A DNA stretch of 5,073 nt from Methanocorpusculum sp. (GCA_017555685.1 JAFZFW010000008.1:1-5073), one strand, 5' to 3'; shown: positions 1 through 5,059, counted from the stretch's first letter. Notes: generated from the letters alone by a model not told the origin. Numbers and translations are program-made.

Positions 1-68
1 AGGGATTTTATCGCATCCGCTGAGAGAATGTCTGCGGATTGAGTCTTACTTTCTGCAGTATTTTCCAT
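1..68 (-). CDS. Possible N-terminal fragment of a divergent gene (hypothetical, runs off the left edge)
   Basis: On the minus strand an ATG at 68 opens a frame that stays free of stops for 22 codons to the window edge. It reads MENTAESKTQSADILSADA followed by IKS. An in-frame stop lies three codons upstream of this ATG, so it is the first possible ATG. The peptide is hydrophilic, with codons (GCA, GAC, CTC, TCC) like those of the neighbouring genes. No family can be recognised from so little. No convincing ribosome site precedes the ATG. A TATA-like element at 72-79 is too close to serve it; the palindromic ATTATAAT at 142-149 could also read leftwards and would leave a leader of about 50 nt. 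Plus-strand frames 1 and 2 are also briefly open here, so this may be chance. Confidence 0.25.
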   Translation of the reverse strand, partial: MENTAESKTQSADILSADAIKS

Positions 69-141
69 GAACGTATATCAGATTGGGTCATGCAAAGCAA
101 TAAGGATTCTTGCTGAACCTCCATATCAAAGAGTAAGCCTC

Positions 142-149
142 ATTATAAT
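142..149 (+). promoter_or_regulatory. Candidate TATA box of the por operon (leaderless start predicted)
   Basis: ATTATAAT is centred about 28 nt before the porB ATG at 174. Archaeal TATA boxes sit about 25-27 nt before the transcription start, so transcription should begin at or within a few bases of the start codon. No Shine-Dalgarno sequence occurs between the box and the ATG, where the sequence is AT-rich (GACAAATAAATAATGATTTC). This fits a leaderless mRNA. The box is a perfect palindrome, so direction is not fixed by it alone. A second TATA-like stretch at 72-79 is an alternative that would give a leader of about 70 nt. Confidence 0.5.
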
Positions 150-173
150 TCGTGACAAATAAATAATGATTTC

Positions 174-1064
174 ATGACGGAAATTCCAAAAGAAGAGATG
201 CTCTTAAAGTGTCCATCAACCTGTGCTGGCTGTGGATCACTCTTAGCACTCCGCTATATCTTAAAAGCAGCAGGAAAGGATACTGTCTTAGTTATTCCTG
301 CATGCTGCAACAGTGTTATTCAGGGTGTGTACCCATACATGCTCCACACTGTGCCAGTATATAACATCGCATTTGCTGCCGCTGCCGCCTGTGCATCCGG
401 TATGAGCGAGGCACTTCGTGCAAAAGGACAGAAGACCAACGTTATCGTTTATGCCGGTGACGGAGGAACTGCAGATATTGGTATCCAGGCACTTTCCGGC
501 GCACTCGAACGTGGAGAGGACTTCCTCTACATCTGCTACGACAACGAAGCATACGGAAACACCGGTATGCAGCGCTCCGGAGCAACCCCGCTTGGTGCAA
601 TCACTACCACCACTCCGAACGGAAAGCGTGTTGTAAAGAAGGATCTCGACAGAATCATCGAAGCCCACAACCTTCCGTACCAGGCAACCGCCTGTGCATC
701 CTACCCGGCTGATATCTACAATAAAGTCAAGAAGGCATTATCGATTCCGGGACCGAAGTTCCTCCACATCTTAGCACCATGCCCGCCAGGATGGAGAACT
801 CCGTCGGAGAAGACCGTTGAGATTGGAAAGATGGCTGTCAAGAGCGGTATCTGGGTACTTTGGGAGAAGGAATACGATAAACTCACCATAAGCGCCCCGT
901 CCAGAGCTGCTATGAAGAAGCCGATGCCGGTCATCGACTACCTGAAAGCTCAGGGAAGATTCAAGAAGGTCGACGAAGAGACTGCCGCACAGATTCAGGC
1001 AAACGTTGACAAGAACTTAAAGAGAATTGCTGCTGAAGTCAGAATCCAGGAGGAAACTGCATGA
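174..1064 (+). CDS. porB: Pyruvate:ferredoxin oxidoreductase, beta subunit (TPP-binding)
   Basis: This is the thiamine diphosphate and [4Fe-4S] subunit of POR, a cytoplasmic enzyme that interconverts pyruvate + CoA and acetyl-CoA + CO2 with ferredoxin. In methanogens it mostly works as pyruvate synthase. Visible TPP/Mg motif: GDGG at residues 95-98, then DNEAYGNTGMQRS at 123-135, the usual GDG-x(~26)-N spacing. Likely proximal-cluster cysteines are C17, C20, C45 and C203 (in APCPPGW); the CxxC-x24-C spacing matches the well-studied Desulfovibrio africanus enzyme as I recall it. C13 and C44 are extra. The length of 296 residues is typical for separate archaeal PorB. The start at 174 is supported by an in-frame stop at 153-155, by no other ATG between, and by the family-like N-terminus TEIPKEEML. 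The stop overlaps the porA start (ATGA). The substrate could in principle be another 2-oxoacid, but subunit sizes favour pyruvate. Confidence 0.93.
   Translation: MTEIPKEEMLLKCPSTCAGCGSLLALRYILKAAGKDTVLVIPACCNSVIQGVYPYMLHTVPVYNIAFAAAAACASGMSEALRAKGQKTNVIVYAGDGGTADIGIQALSGALERGEDFLYICYDNEAYGNTGMQRSGATPLGAITTTTPNGKRVVKKDLDRIIEAHNLPYQATACASYPADIYNKVKKALSIPGPKFLHILAPCPPGWRTPSEKTVEIGKMAVKSGIWVLWEKEYDKLTISAPSRAAMKKPMPVIDYLKAQGRFKKVDEETAAQIQANVDKNLKRIAAEVRIQEETA
1048..1053 (+). promoter_or_regulatory. Ribosome binding site of porA
   Basis: AGGAGG lies within the last codons of porB, 7 nt before the porA ATG at 1061. It fixes the porA start and, with the ATGA overlap, suggests translational coupling. 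Confidence 0.85.
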
Positions 1065-2188
1065 GCGATAAACTTGTTATGTCTACCGGAAACAAAGCAG
1101 TTGCAGCTGCAGTCAAGATGGCTCAGCCGACTGTTGTTGCCGCATACCCGATTACCCCGCAGACTGAGGTTATCGAAGCAATCGCAGACTATGTTGAAGG
1201 CGGAGAGATGACTGCCCGCTACATTCCGGTCGAGTCCGAGCACTCTGCAATGACTGCCTGTATCGGTGCAGCCATCACCGGTGTCCGCGTCTTTACTGCA
1301 ACCAGTTCCCACGGTCTCTTATACATGCACGAGATGCTCCACTGGGCAGCAGGTGCACGTCTCCCGATTGTTATGGGTCAGGTTAACAGAACGATTGCTC
1401 CGGGATGGAACATCTGGGCAGAACACTCCGACTCCCTCTCTCAGAGAGATACCGGTTGGCTGCAGATTTACGTCTCGACTGTTCAGGAAGCATACGATGC
1501 AACCTTAATGGCATTCCGCATCGCCGAAGACAACAGAGTCCTCCTGCCCGTCATGATCAATATGGACGGATTCTTACTGTCTCACATTATGCAGCCGTTC
1601 GAGATGACTGAGCCGGGAGACTTCATCCCGCCAATCCACCTGCCGCACGCAATTGATGTCAACGACCCGCATGGATACGGTGCAATGAGTCCGGCAAACG
1701 TTCACTACCAGTTCAGATTCGACATGGAGAAGTCCATGCGTGCTGCACGTGAAGTTATTGCAGAGACCGAGGCTGAGTTTGCAAAGCGCTTTGGAAGAAG
1801 CTACGCACCGGTTGAAGAGTACCTCTGCGATGATGCAGATGTGGTAATCGTTGCTATGGGAACCATGGGTAAGGAAGCAGAAGTCGCAGCCGATTTCCTC
1901 AGATCCGAGGGAATTAAGGCAGGCGTTATGCGCATCCGCTGGCTTAGACCGTTCCCGGAGTTAAACATTGCAGGAAAAGAGCTTGTTGTCATTGACCGTG
2001 ACTACTCCTTTGGATTCGGCGGCGTAATTGCCGGAGAAATCCAGGCACGCTATCCGGAAGCAAAGATGGCCCGTGTAATCGCCGGTCTCGGCGGTCAGGA
2101 GGTTACCTTCGAGGATATGGCTGAGTTTGTCCGTTCAAGAAAGATTGGAACCGAGTTCTGGTTCGGTATTCCGGAGGAGGAGCAGTAA
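1061..2188 (+). CDS. porA: Pyruvate:ferredoxin oxidoreductase, alpha subunit
   Basis: The alpha subunit supplies the pyrimidine-binding part of the TPP site and the substrate pocket of POR. Domain I (about residues 1-240) carries YPITPQTE at 29-36, where T32 matches the substrate-contacting threonine of the family. VESEHSA at 57-63 has E59 as the probable TPP-activating glutamate. ATSSHGLLYMHEM (80-92) and GARLPIVMGQVNR (98-110) follow, with R110 in the place of the substrate-binding arginine. WAEHSDSLSQRDTGW at 119-133 and NMDGFLLSH at 167-175 are typical family blocks. Domain II (about 255-375) has the transketolase-C-like fold, with VVIVAMGTMGKEA and IRWLRPFP (292-299). The 375-residue length is normal for archaeal PorA and has no gamma or delta domain fused. 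The ATG at 1061 overlaps the porB stop by four bases, and the stop TAA shares its last base with the porC ATG (TAATG). Pyruvate rather than a branched-chain oxoacid is inferred from overall resemblance, not proven. Confidence 0.92.
   Translation: MSDKLVMSTGNKAVAAAVKMAQPTVVAAYPITPQTEVIEAIADYVEGGEMTARYIPVESEHSAMTACIGAAITGVRVFTATSSHGLLYMHEMLHWAAGARLPIVMGQVNRTIAPGWNIWAEHSDSLSQRDTGWLQIYVSTVQEAYDATLMAFRIAEDNRVLLPVMINMDGFLLSHIMQPFEMTEPGDFIPPIHLPHAIDVNDPHGYGAMSPANVHYQFRFDMEKSMRAAREVIAETEAEFAKRFGRSYAPVEEYLCDDADVVIVAMGTMGKEAEVAADFLRSEGIKAGVMRIRWLRPFPELNIAGKELVVIDRDYSFGFGGVIAGEIQARYPEAKMARVIAGLGGQEVTFEDMAEFVRSRKIGTEFWFGIPEEEQ
2173..2180 (+). promoter_or_regulatory. Ribosome binding site of porC
   Basis: GGAGGAGG lies in the last codons of porA (encoding part of the acidic tail PEEEQ), with 7 nt before the ATG at 2188. 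The acidic C-terminus and the ribosome site share these bases. Confidence 0.85.
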
Positions 2189-2718
2189 TGTACGAAATTC
2201 GTATTCACTCCCGCGGTGGACAGGGCGGAGTTACCGCAGCCCGTATGATGGCTTCTGCCGCTGTTAAGGATGGAAAGTTTGCAACTGCCTGCCCGTTCTA
2301 TGGTGCAGAGAGACGCGGAGCACCAATCGTTTCCTTCGTCAGAATCGATGAGGCACCGGTTAGAATCTACTCTCAGATTAGAAAGCCGGACATGATTATC
2401 ATCCTCGATCCGACTGTCATGGAGACTGTTGATGTCTTAGACGGATTAAAGGAAGGAGGATCCATCTTCATCAACACTCACGAGGACATTGAGTTCCCGC
2501 CGCAGTTCAAGGTTTACAAGGCAGACTTAACCGGAATCGCACTTTCCAAGAACCTTGTTGTTGCAGGAAGTCCGATTTTAAACACTCCGGTTATCGGAGC
2601 TCTGGCAAAACTCGGTCTCTTTACTCACGAGTCCGGAAAGAAGGCCATCGAAGAGACCTTCGCTGACGTGAGAAACATTGAGGTTGCAGAGAAAGCATTC
2701 GAGGAGGTCACCGCATGA
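2188..2718 (+). CDS. porC: Pyruvate:ferredoxin oxidoreductase, gamma subunit
   Basis: The gamma subunit (called porC or porG) is the Rossmann-like domain of POR that contributes to coenzyme A handling and holds the alpha-beta pair together. Family signatures are clear: RGGQGGVTAA at residues 9-18 near the start, PFYGAERRGAPIVSFVRI at 36-53 (the AERRG block), KPDMIIILDPTV at 66-77, and SPILNTPVIGALAKL at 128-142 (the NTP-IGA block). The length of 176 residues matches separate archaeal gamma subunits. It begins on the last base of the porA stop and overlaps porD by four bases (or by one base if porD begins at its second Met codon). No cofactor cysteines are expected; the single Cys at 35 is not a cluster site. 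No anomaly was seen. Confidence 0.92.
   Translation: MYEIRIHSRGGQGGVTAARMMASAAVKDGKFATACPFYGAERRGAPIVSFVRIDEAPVRIYSQIRKPDMIIILDPTVMETVDVLDGLKEGGSIFINTHEDIEFPPQFKVYKADLTGIALSKNLVVAGSPILNTPVIGALAKLGLFTHESGKKAIEETFADVRNIEVAEKAFEEVTA
2703..2707 (+). promoter_or_regulatory. Ribosome binding site of porD (decides between two ATGs)
   Basis: GGAGG at 2703-2707 lies in the end of porC. Two consecutive ATGs follow, at 2715 and 2718. A spacing of 7 nt to the first equals that at porA and porC, so the start at 2715 is preferred. The second would have 10 nt. Confidence 0.75.
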
Positions 2719-2963
2719 TGCCGAAGATCACTATCAGTACGCCAAAAGAGGCAGCCATGGGTTTAACCGGCTCATGGAGAACCTTCCGCCCGATTGTTAA
2801 CCGTGAGGCATGCAACCGCTGCGGAATCTGTGCAATGTACTGCCCGGATGCAGTCATTGATCAGGACACTATGGAAATCGATTTAGTTTACTGCAAAGGA
2901 TGCGGTATCTGCGCAAACGAGTGTCCGAAGAAGTGTATTGAGATGGTAAGAGAAGAGCACTAA
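2715..2963 (+). CDS. porD: Pyruvate:ferredoxin oxidoreductase, delta subunit (2x[4Fe-4S] ferredoxin-like)
   Basis: This small iron-sulfur subunit passes electrons between the POR core and free ferredoxin. Its 82 residues contain two CxxCxxCxxxCP motifs: C33, C36, C39, C43 and C60, C63, C66, C70. Each normally supplies three cysteines to one cluster and the fourth to the other. The segment GLTGSWRTFRPIVNREAC before the first motif is typical of PorD and separates it from plain ferredoxins. An additional C74 follows the second motif (CPKKCIEM), where many relatives carry a non-cysteine residue; it need not be a ligand. The preferred start is the first of two ATGs, from ribosome-site spacing. 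It ends the operon: a hairpin covers its stop codon and no further + strand gene follows closely. Confidence 0.93.
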   Translation: MMPKITISTPKEAAMGLTGSWRTFRPIVNREACNRCGICAMYCPDAVIDQDTMEIDLVYCKGCGICANECPKKCIEMVREEH

Positions 2964-2992
2964 GGCTCTTTTCCATTCTCTTCTTATTTTAT
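2950..2992 (+). terminator. Probable terminator of the por operon
   Basis: Bases 2950-2958 pair with 2965-2973 in a nine-base-pair stem with one G-T wobble, leaving a six-base loop (2959-2964) that contains the porD stop codon TAA. A pyrimidine-rich tail with T runs follows (2974-2992: CATTCTCTTCTTATTTTAT then T). The GA-rich strand can also pair with the later CTCTTCT at 2978-2984, so two stems compete. In archaea the T-rich tail is likely to matter more than the stem. Confidence 0.6.
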
Positions 2993-3023
2993 TCAAGACA
3001 ATTTCTTTACTGTTGCTGTATTG

Positions 3024-3039
3024 ACAAATGTCCATTTGT
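3024..3039. promoter_or_regulatory. Perfect 7-bp inverted repeat, candidate operator
   Basis: ACAAATG-TC-CATTTGT is a perfect dyad with a two-base centre. It lies 16 nt upstream of the TATA box at 3056-3063. The short centre makes a DNA-binding dimer site more plausible than an RNA hairpin. The TTG/CAA-containing arms resemble sites used by MarR-type regulators in a general way, but no regulator gene is visible here and the assignment is inference. Confidence 0.4.
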
Positions 3040-3055
3040 TATTTTTCGGGGATTG

Positions 3056-3063
3056 TTTATATT
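3056..3063 (+). promoter_or_regulatory. TATA box for the small membrane protein gene
   Basis: TTTATATT matches the methanogen TATA consensus TTTATATA at seven of eight positions. Transcription would begin near 3085, leaving a leader of roughly 43 nt before the ATG at 3128. Unlike the other two transcription units in the window, this one would therefore have a real 5' leader. Confidence 0.55.
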
Positions 3064-3127
3064 TCAACAGGGCAGAATATCTCAGTAAGAGTTTGAAAAA
3101 CCCGATTCGGTAAAAGAGTGAGATTGT

Positions 3128-3364
3128 ATGAAATTACGTCCTAGAAAATATAACCATATTTTTCTTGCTGTTCTTGCAATAGCTATTATTCTATTATTTG
3201 TAGGGATGGTTGTGGAAAGTATCGTACTTTTAGGAATCGGGTTTTTGATTGCTTTTGGTTCTTTTGTATTTAGAGTAATTATATTCCGCTGTCCATATTG
3301 TGGATATTATCTTGGCAGACGAAGCGGAACATATTGCCCGTGTTGTAAGAAGGATATTGAATGA
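3128..3364 (+). CDS. Small membrane protein with two helices and a C-terminal zinc ribbon
   Basis: This is a 78-residue protein of unknown function. A basic start (MKLRPRKYNH) is followed by two hydrophobic segments, about residues 11-29 and 32-53, then a cytoplasm-type cysteine motif: CPYC at 55-58 and CPCC at 70-73. The CxxC-x11-CxxC arrangement is that of a zinc ribbon, probably binding one Zn2+. Similar two-helix plus zinc-ribbon proteins occur in many archaea and Firmicutes without assigned roles. Translation is led only by a weak GTGA match at 3118-3121. Its base and codon use differ from the POR genes: six of seven Phe codons are TTT and all five Tyr codons are TAT, whereas POR genes prefer TTC. 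That suggests recent acquisition or low expression. It has its own promoter and terminator. The reading frame is well supported by the ordered motif layout; a specific role cannot be given. Confidence 0.8.
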   Translation: MKLRPRKYNHIFLAVLAIAIILLFVGMVVESIVLLGIGFLIAFGSFVFRVIIFRCPYCGYYLGRRSGTYCPCCKKDIE

Positions 3365-3406
3365 CCATTTTCAATTATAATTAAGCGATTCTTGGTCATT
3401 TTCTAA
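3360..3406 (+). terminator. Stem-loop and T-rich tail after the small membrane protein gene
   Basis: AATGACCA at 3360-3367 pairs perfectly with TGGTCATT at 3393-3400 (8 bp) across a 25-base AT-rich loop that holds the palindrome AATTATAATT (3373-3382). TTTTCT continues from the right arm. The left arm includes the gene's stop codon. The stem is symmetric, so it could act on transcripts from either direction in this convergent gap. Confidence 0.5.
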
Positions 3407-3436
3407 TATTCTAAACCTTCTTAGATAATCAGGCGT

Positions 3437-3444
3437 TAAAAAAA
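3437..3444 (-). terminator. Oligo-T terminator of the exporter gene
   Basis: A seven-base A run on the plus strand (3438-3444) reads as TTTTTTTA on the minus strand, starting 4 nt past the exporter's stop codon. Oligo-T stretches on the non-template strand are the main archaeal termination signal. Weak flanking arms (ATAATC 3425-3430 with GATTAT 3447-3452) are also present but probably incidental. Confidence 0.5.
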
Positions 3445-3448
3445 TAGA

Positions 3449-5029
3449 TTATGCGGACTTGCCGTTTCCGGCTGTCCATGAGAGAATAATCGCGACCACT
3501 AACACAACAATCGAAGCGATTACCACACCGTCTAACATCTGCAGGAATGCGGATGAATATCCTGCGGCGTCTCCGGAGAGGAAGACATTCTTTAAGATGT
3601 TCACGATACCAATCGAGATGGCCATTCCAAGCATACGGGTCGTGGAAAGCGTACCGGATGCCATACCATACTCAGCAGCAGAGACTGAGTTCATAATCGC
3701 CGTGCTGTTCGGAGTCACGAAGATAGAGATTCCAAGACCGAACAGAGCCTGAACAGCAATCATACTCCAGACTGCGACATTTTCTCCACAGGTCAGAAGC
3801 ACAATCATACCAATCGTAATGATTACCAGACCGGTTGTTGTTGCAATCTTTGGAGGAGCGTTCTTCATCACGCGGTCGACGATAGTCAGAATCAGTGAAC
3901 CGACACCGAATGCGGCAATGCTTGCGAAAATAACTGCTGCGGCAAGCCATAAGGGTTCAGTGGATGCGGAACCGACCAGGAAGCATCCTGCAGTACCGAT
4001 AACCGTCAGAACGGCTCCTACTGCCATAAGCGGCTTTGGAAGCAGATGGTCATAGAACTTTCCGGCAACAATCGTGAACAGCACCAGAATCAGACCCTGT
4101 GTGGTTACAATGATTGCTCTCGGTAAAGCGTCAGTAATTCCCCAGACATTGGTCATGTAGAGGGAGACCAGAGATCCCATGGAGTAGATTGCCACATAAT
4201 ACAGCAGATTTGCGCCGTTGTTGAAGGTAAATGCCCGGTTGTGAAGAATCAGGTTTACCGGAATCAGCGGGTTTGCATTCTTCGTCTCGTAGAAGAGGAA
4301 CAGTGCAAGAAGAACAATTCCTGCAATCAGCATGAAGAGTGCTTCAGTGTTCGGCTGCTTGGAGAATCCGTAGAGGGCAAGAGCCATTCCAACAATAAAG
4401 AGCAGAGCTCCAATCCAGTCATACTTTCCTTTGTCGGTCGGCTCATCCTTCGGGATGAAGGGAAGTGCTAAGATAAAGGAAACCAGTGCAATCGGACAGA
4501 GGATAATGTATACAGCCTGCCAGCCGACAACATCAGTTAAGGCGCCAGCCAGCAGCGGACCTGCGAGCTGACCCATGAACACACCAGTCATGGCCACACC
4601 GATTGCTGTTCCGCGAAGTTCGACTTTGACTGCCGATGCAACAAGCGCGACGGCTGTTCCAAACATCAGGGCATTTCCAACTCCCTCAATTGCCCGCATG
4701 ATAAGAACCATCTCGCCGGTTGTAGCGAATCCGATTCCAAGAGAACCGAAACCGAGGAGGAGCACACCAATGCAGAAGAACAGCTTCTTGCTGAACTTAT
4801 CCGCCAAACGTGCGGCAGGAATTAAGAAAATTGTCGAGGTCAGAAGATAAACGGTTAAAACCCATCCGTACAGCGACCAGTAGTCAGGTCCAAGGGACAG
4901 ACCGAGACCGGTGAGCATATTGGGAAGAGCGATGTTTGTTGCTTCGCCGATAAACGGCGGAAGGAAACATGCAATAGCCACGGTAATTGCGATAATGTAC
5001 TGCCGCGGCGATAAACGCAGTTCACTCAT
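3449..5029 (-). CDS. MFS multidrug-type exporter, DHA2 (EmrB/QacA-like) family
   Basis: An integral membrane protein that probably exports small toxic or amphiphilic compounds in exchange for protons; the substrate cannot be predicted. DHA2 signatures are visible: GEATNIALPNM (28-38) in helix 1, motif A as PAARLADKFSKK (71-82), motif B around R112 in MRAIEGVGNA, antiporter motif C as GVFMGQLAGPLLAG (149-162), and FVTPNSTAIMNSVSAAEYGMASG (437-459) in the C-terminal half. The linker helices (about 205-221 and 229-247) are present. At 526 residues it is longer than many archaeal relatives, and about 16 rather than 14 hydrophobic segments can be marked. The surplus falls at about 312-433, where two motif-A-like units follow each other (see findings). 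Helix 1 has Glu29 where relatives usually have Asp. The start at 5029 is supported by a TATA box 27 nt upstream. The gene stands alone, convergent with the small membrane gene. No linker (EmrA-like) partner is visible. Confidence 0.88.
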   Translation of the reverse strand: MSELRLSPRQYIIAITVAIACFLPPFIGEATNIALPNMLTGLGLSLGPDYWSLYGWVLTVYLLTSTIFLIPAARLADKFSKKLFFCIGVLLLGFGSLGIGFATTGEMVLIMRAIEGVGNALMFGTAVALVASAVKVELRGTAIGVAMTGVFMGQLAGPLLAGALTDVVGWQAVYIILCPIALVSFILALPFIPKDEPTDKGKYDWIGALLFIVGMALALYGFSKQPNTEALFMLIAGIVLLALFLFYETKNANPLIPVNLILHNRAFTFNNGANLLYYVAIYSMGSLVSLYMTNVWGITDALPRAIIVTTQGLILVLFTIVAGKFYDHLLPKPLMAVGAVLTVIGTAGCFLVGSASTEPLWLAAAVIFASIAAFGVGSLILTIVDRVMKNAPPKIATTTGLVIITIGMIVLLTCGENVAVWSMIAVQALFGLGISIFVTPNSTAIMNSVSAAEYGMASGTLSTTRMLGMAISIGIVNILKNVFLSGDAAGYSSAFLQMLDGVVIASIVVLVVAIILSWTAGNGKSA

Positions 5030-5041
5030 ACTATGATAGTA
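5029..5041. promoter_or_regulatory. 13-bp palindrome on the exporter start, candidate operator
   Basis: TACTATGATAGTA is a perfect inverted repeat with six-base arms around a single central base. It includes the first base of the exporter start codon and the predicted transcription start, and lies between the TATA box and the coding region. A protein bound here would block the polymerase, as TetR- or MarR-type repressors do at many efflux genes. The binding protein is not in the window. Confidence 0.4.
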
Positions 5042-5052
5042 GTTCGAGGATG

Positions 5053-5059
5053 TATATAT
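5053..5059 (-). promoter_or_regulatory. TATA box of the exporter gene (leaderless start predicted)
   Basis: On the minus strand the sequence reads GCATATATACATCC. The alternating TA core is centred 27 nt upstream of the exporter ATG, the distance at which archaeal transcription begins. No Shine-Dalgarno sequence occurs between the box and the ATG. The mRNA is therefore predicted to start at, or within a few bases of, the start codon. Confidence 0.65.

Noticed and set aside
15..39. Inverted repeat ATCCGC (15-20) with GCGGAT (34-39), inner AGA/TCT pairing, as a terminator of an upstream gene
   Set aside because: The sequence after it is not T-rich, and if the minus-strand frame is real the repeat simply encodes the similar tripeptides SAD and SAD. 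The support is too weak for a terminator call.
8..124. Minus-strand reading frame of 38 codons starting at the ATG at 124, with GGAGGT next to the start
   Set aside because: The GGAGGT falls inside the frame after the ATG, not before it. The peptide has no recognisable composition and it conflicts with the frame opening at 68.
288..668. Long minus-strand open frame inside porB
   Set aside because: It lies antisense to a well-supported POR beta gene, its Cys/Ser/Val-rich peptide has no motifs, and it is a by-product of the codon pattern of the real gene.
2882..2943. C74 of PorD as a ninth cluster ligand or sign of an unusual cluster
   Set aside because: Both canonical four-cysteine motifs are complete, and an extra cysteine after the second motif can occur in ferredoxin-like proteins without a ligand role.
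3021..3049. TTGACA at 3021-3026 as a bacterial -35 box
   Set aside because: No TATAAT-like element lies 16-19 nt downstream, and the genome is judged archaeal. The archaeal TATA box at 3056-3063 is a better promoter.
3459..3752. Plus-strand open frame opposite the end of the exporter gene
   Set aside because: The antisense exporter frame has clear MFS motifs over this stretch, and the plus-strand peptide has none and no ribosome site.
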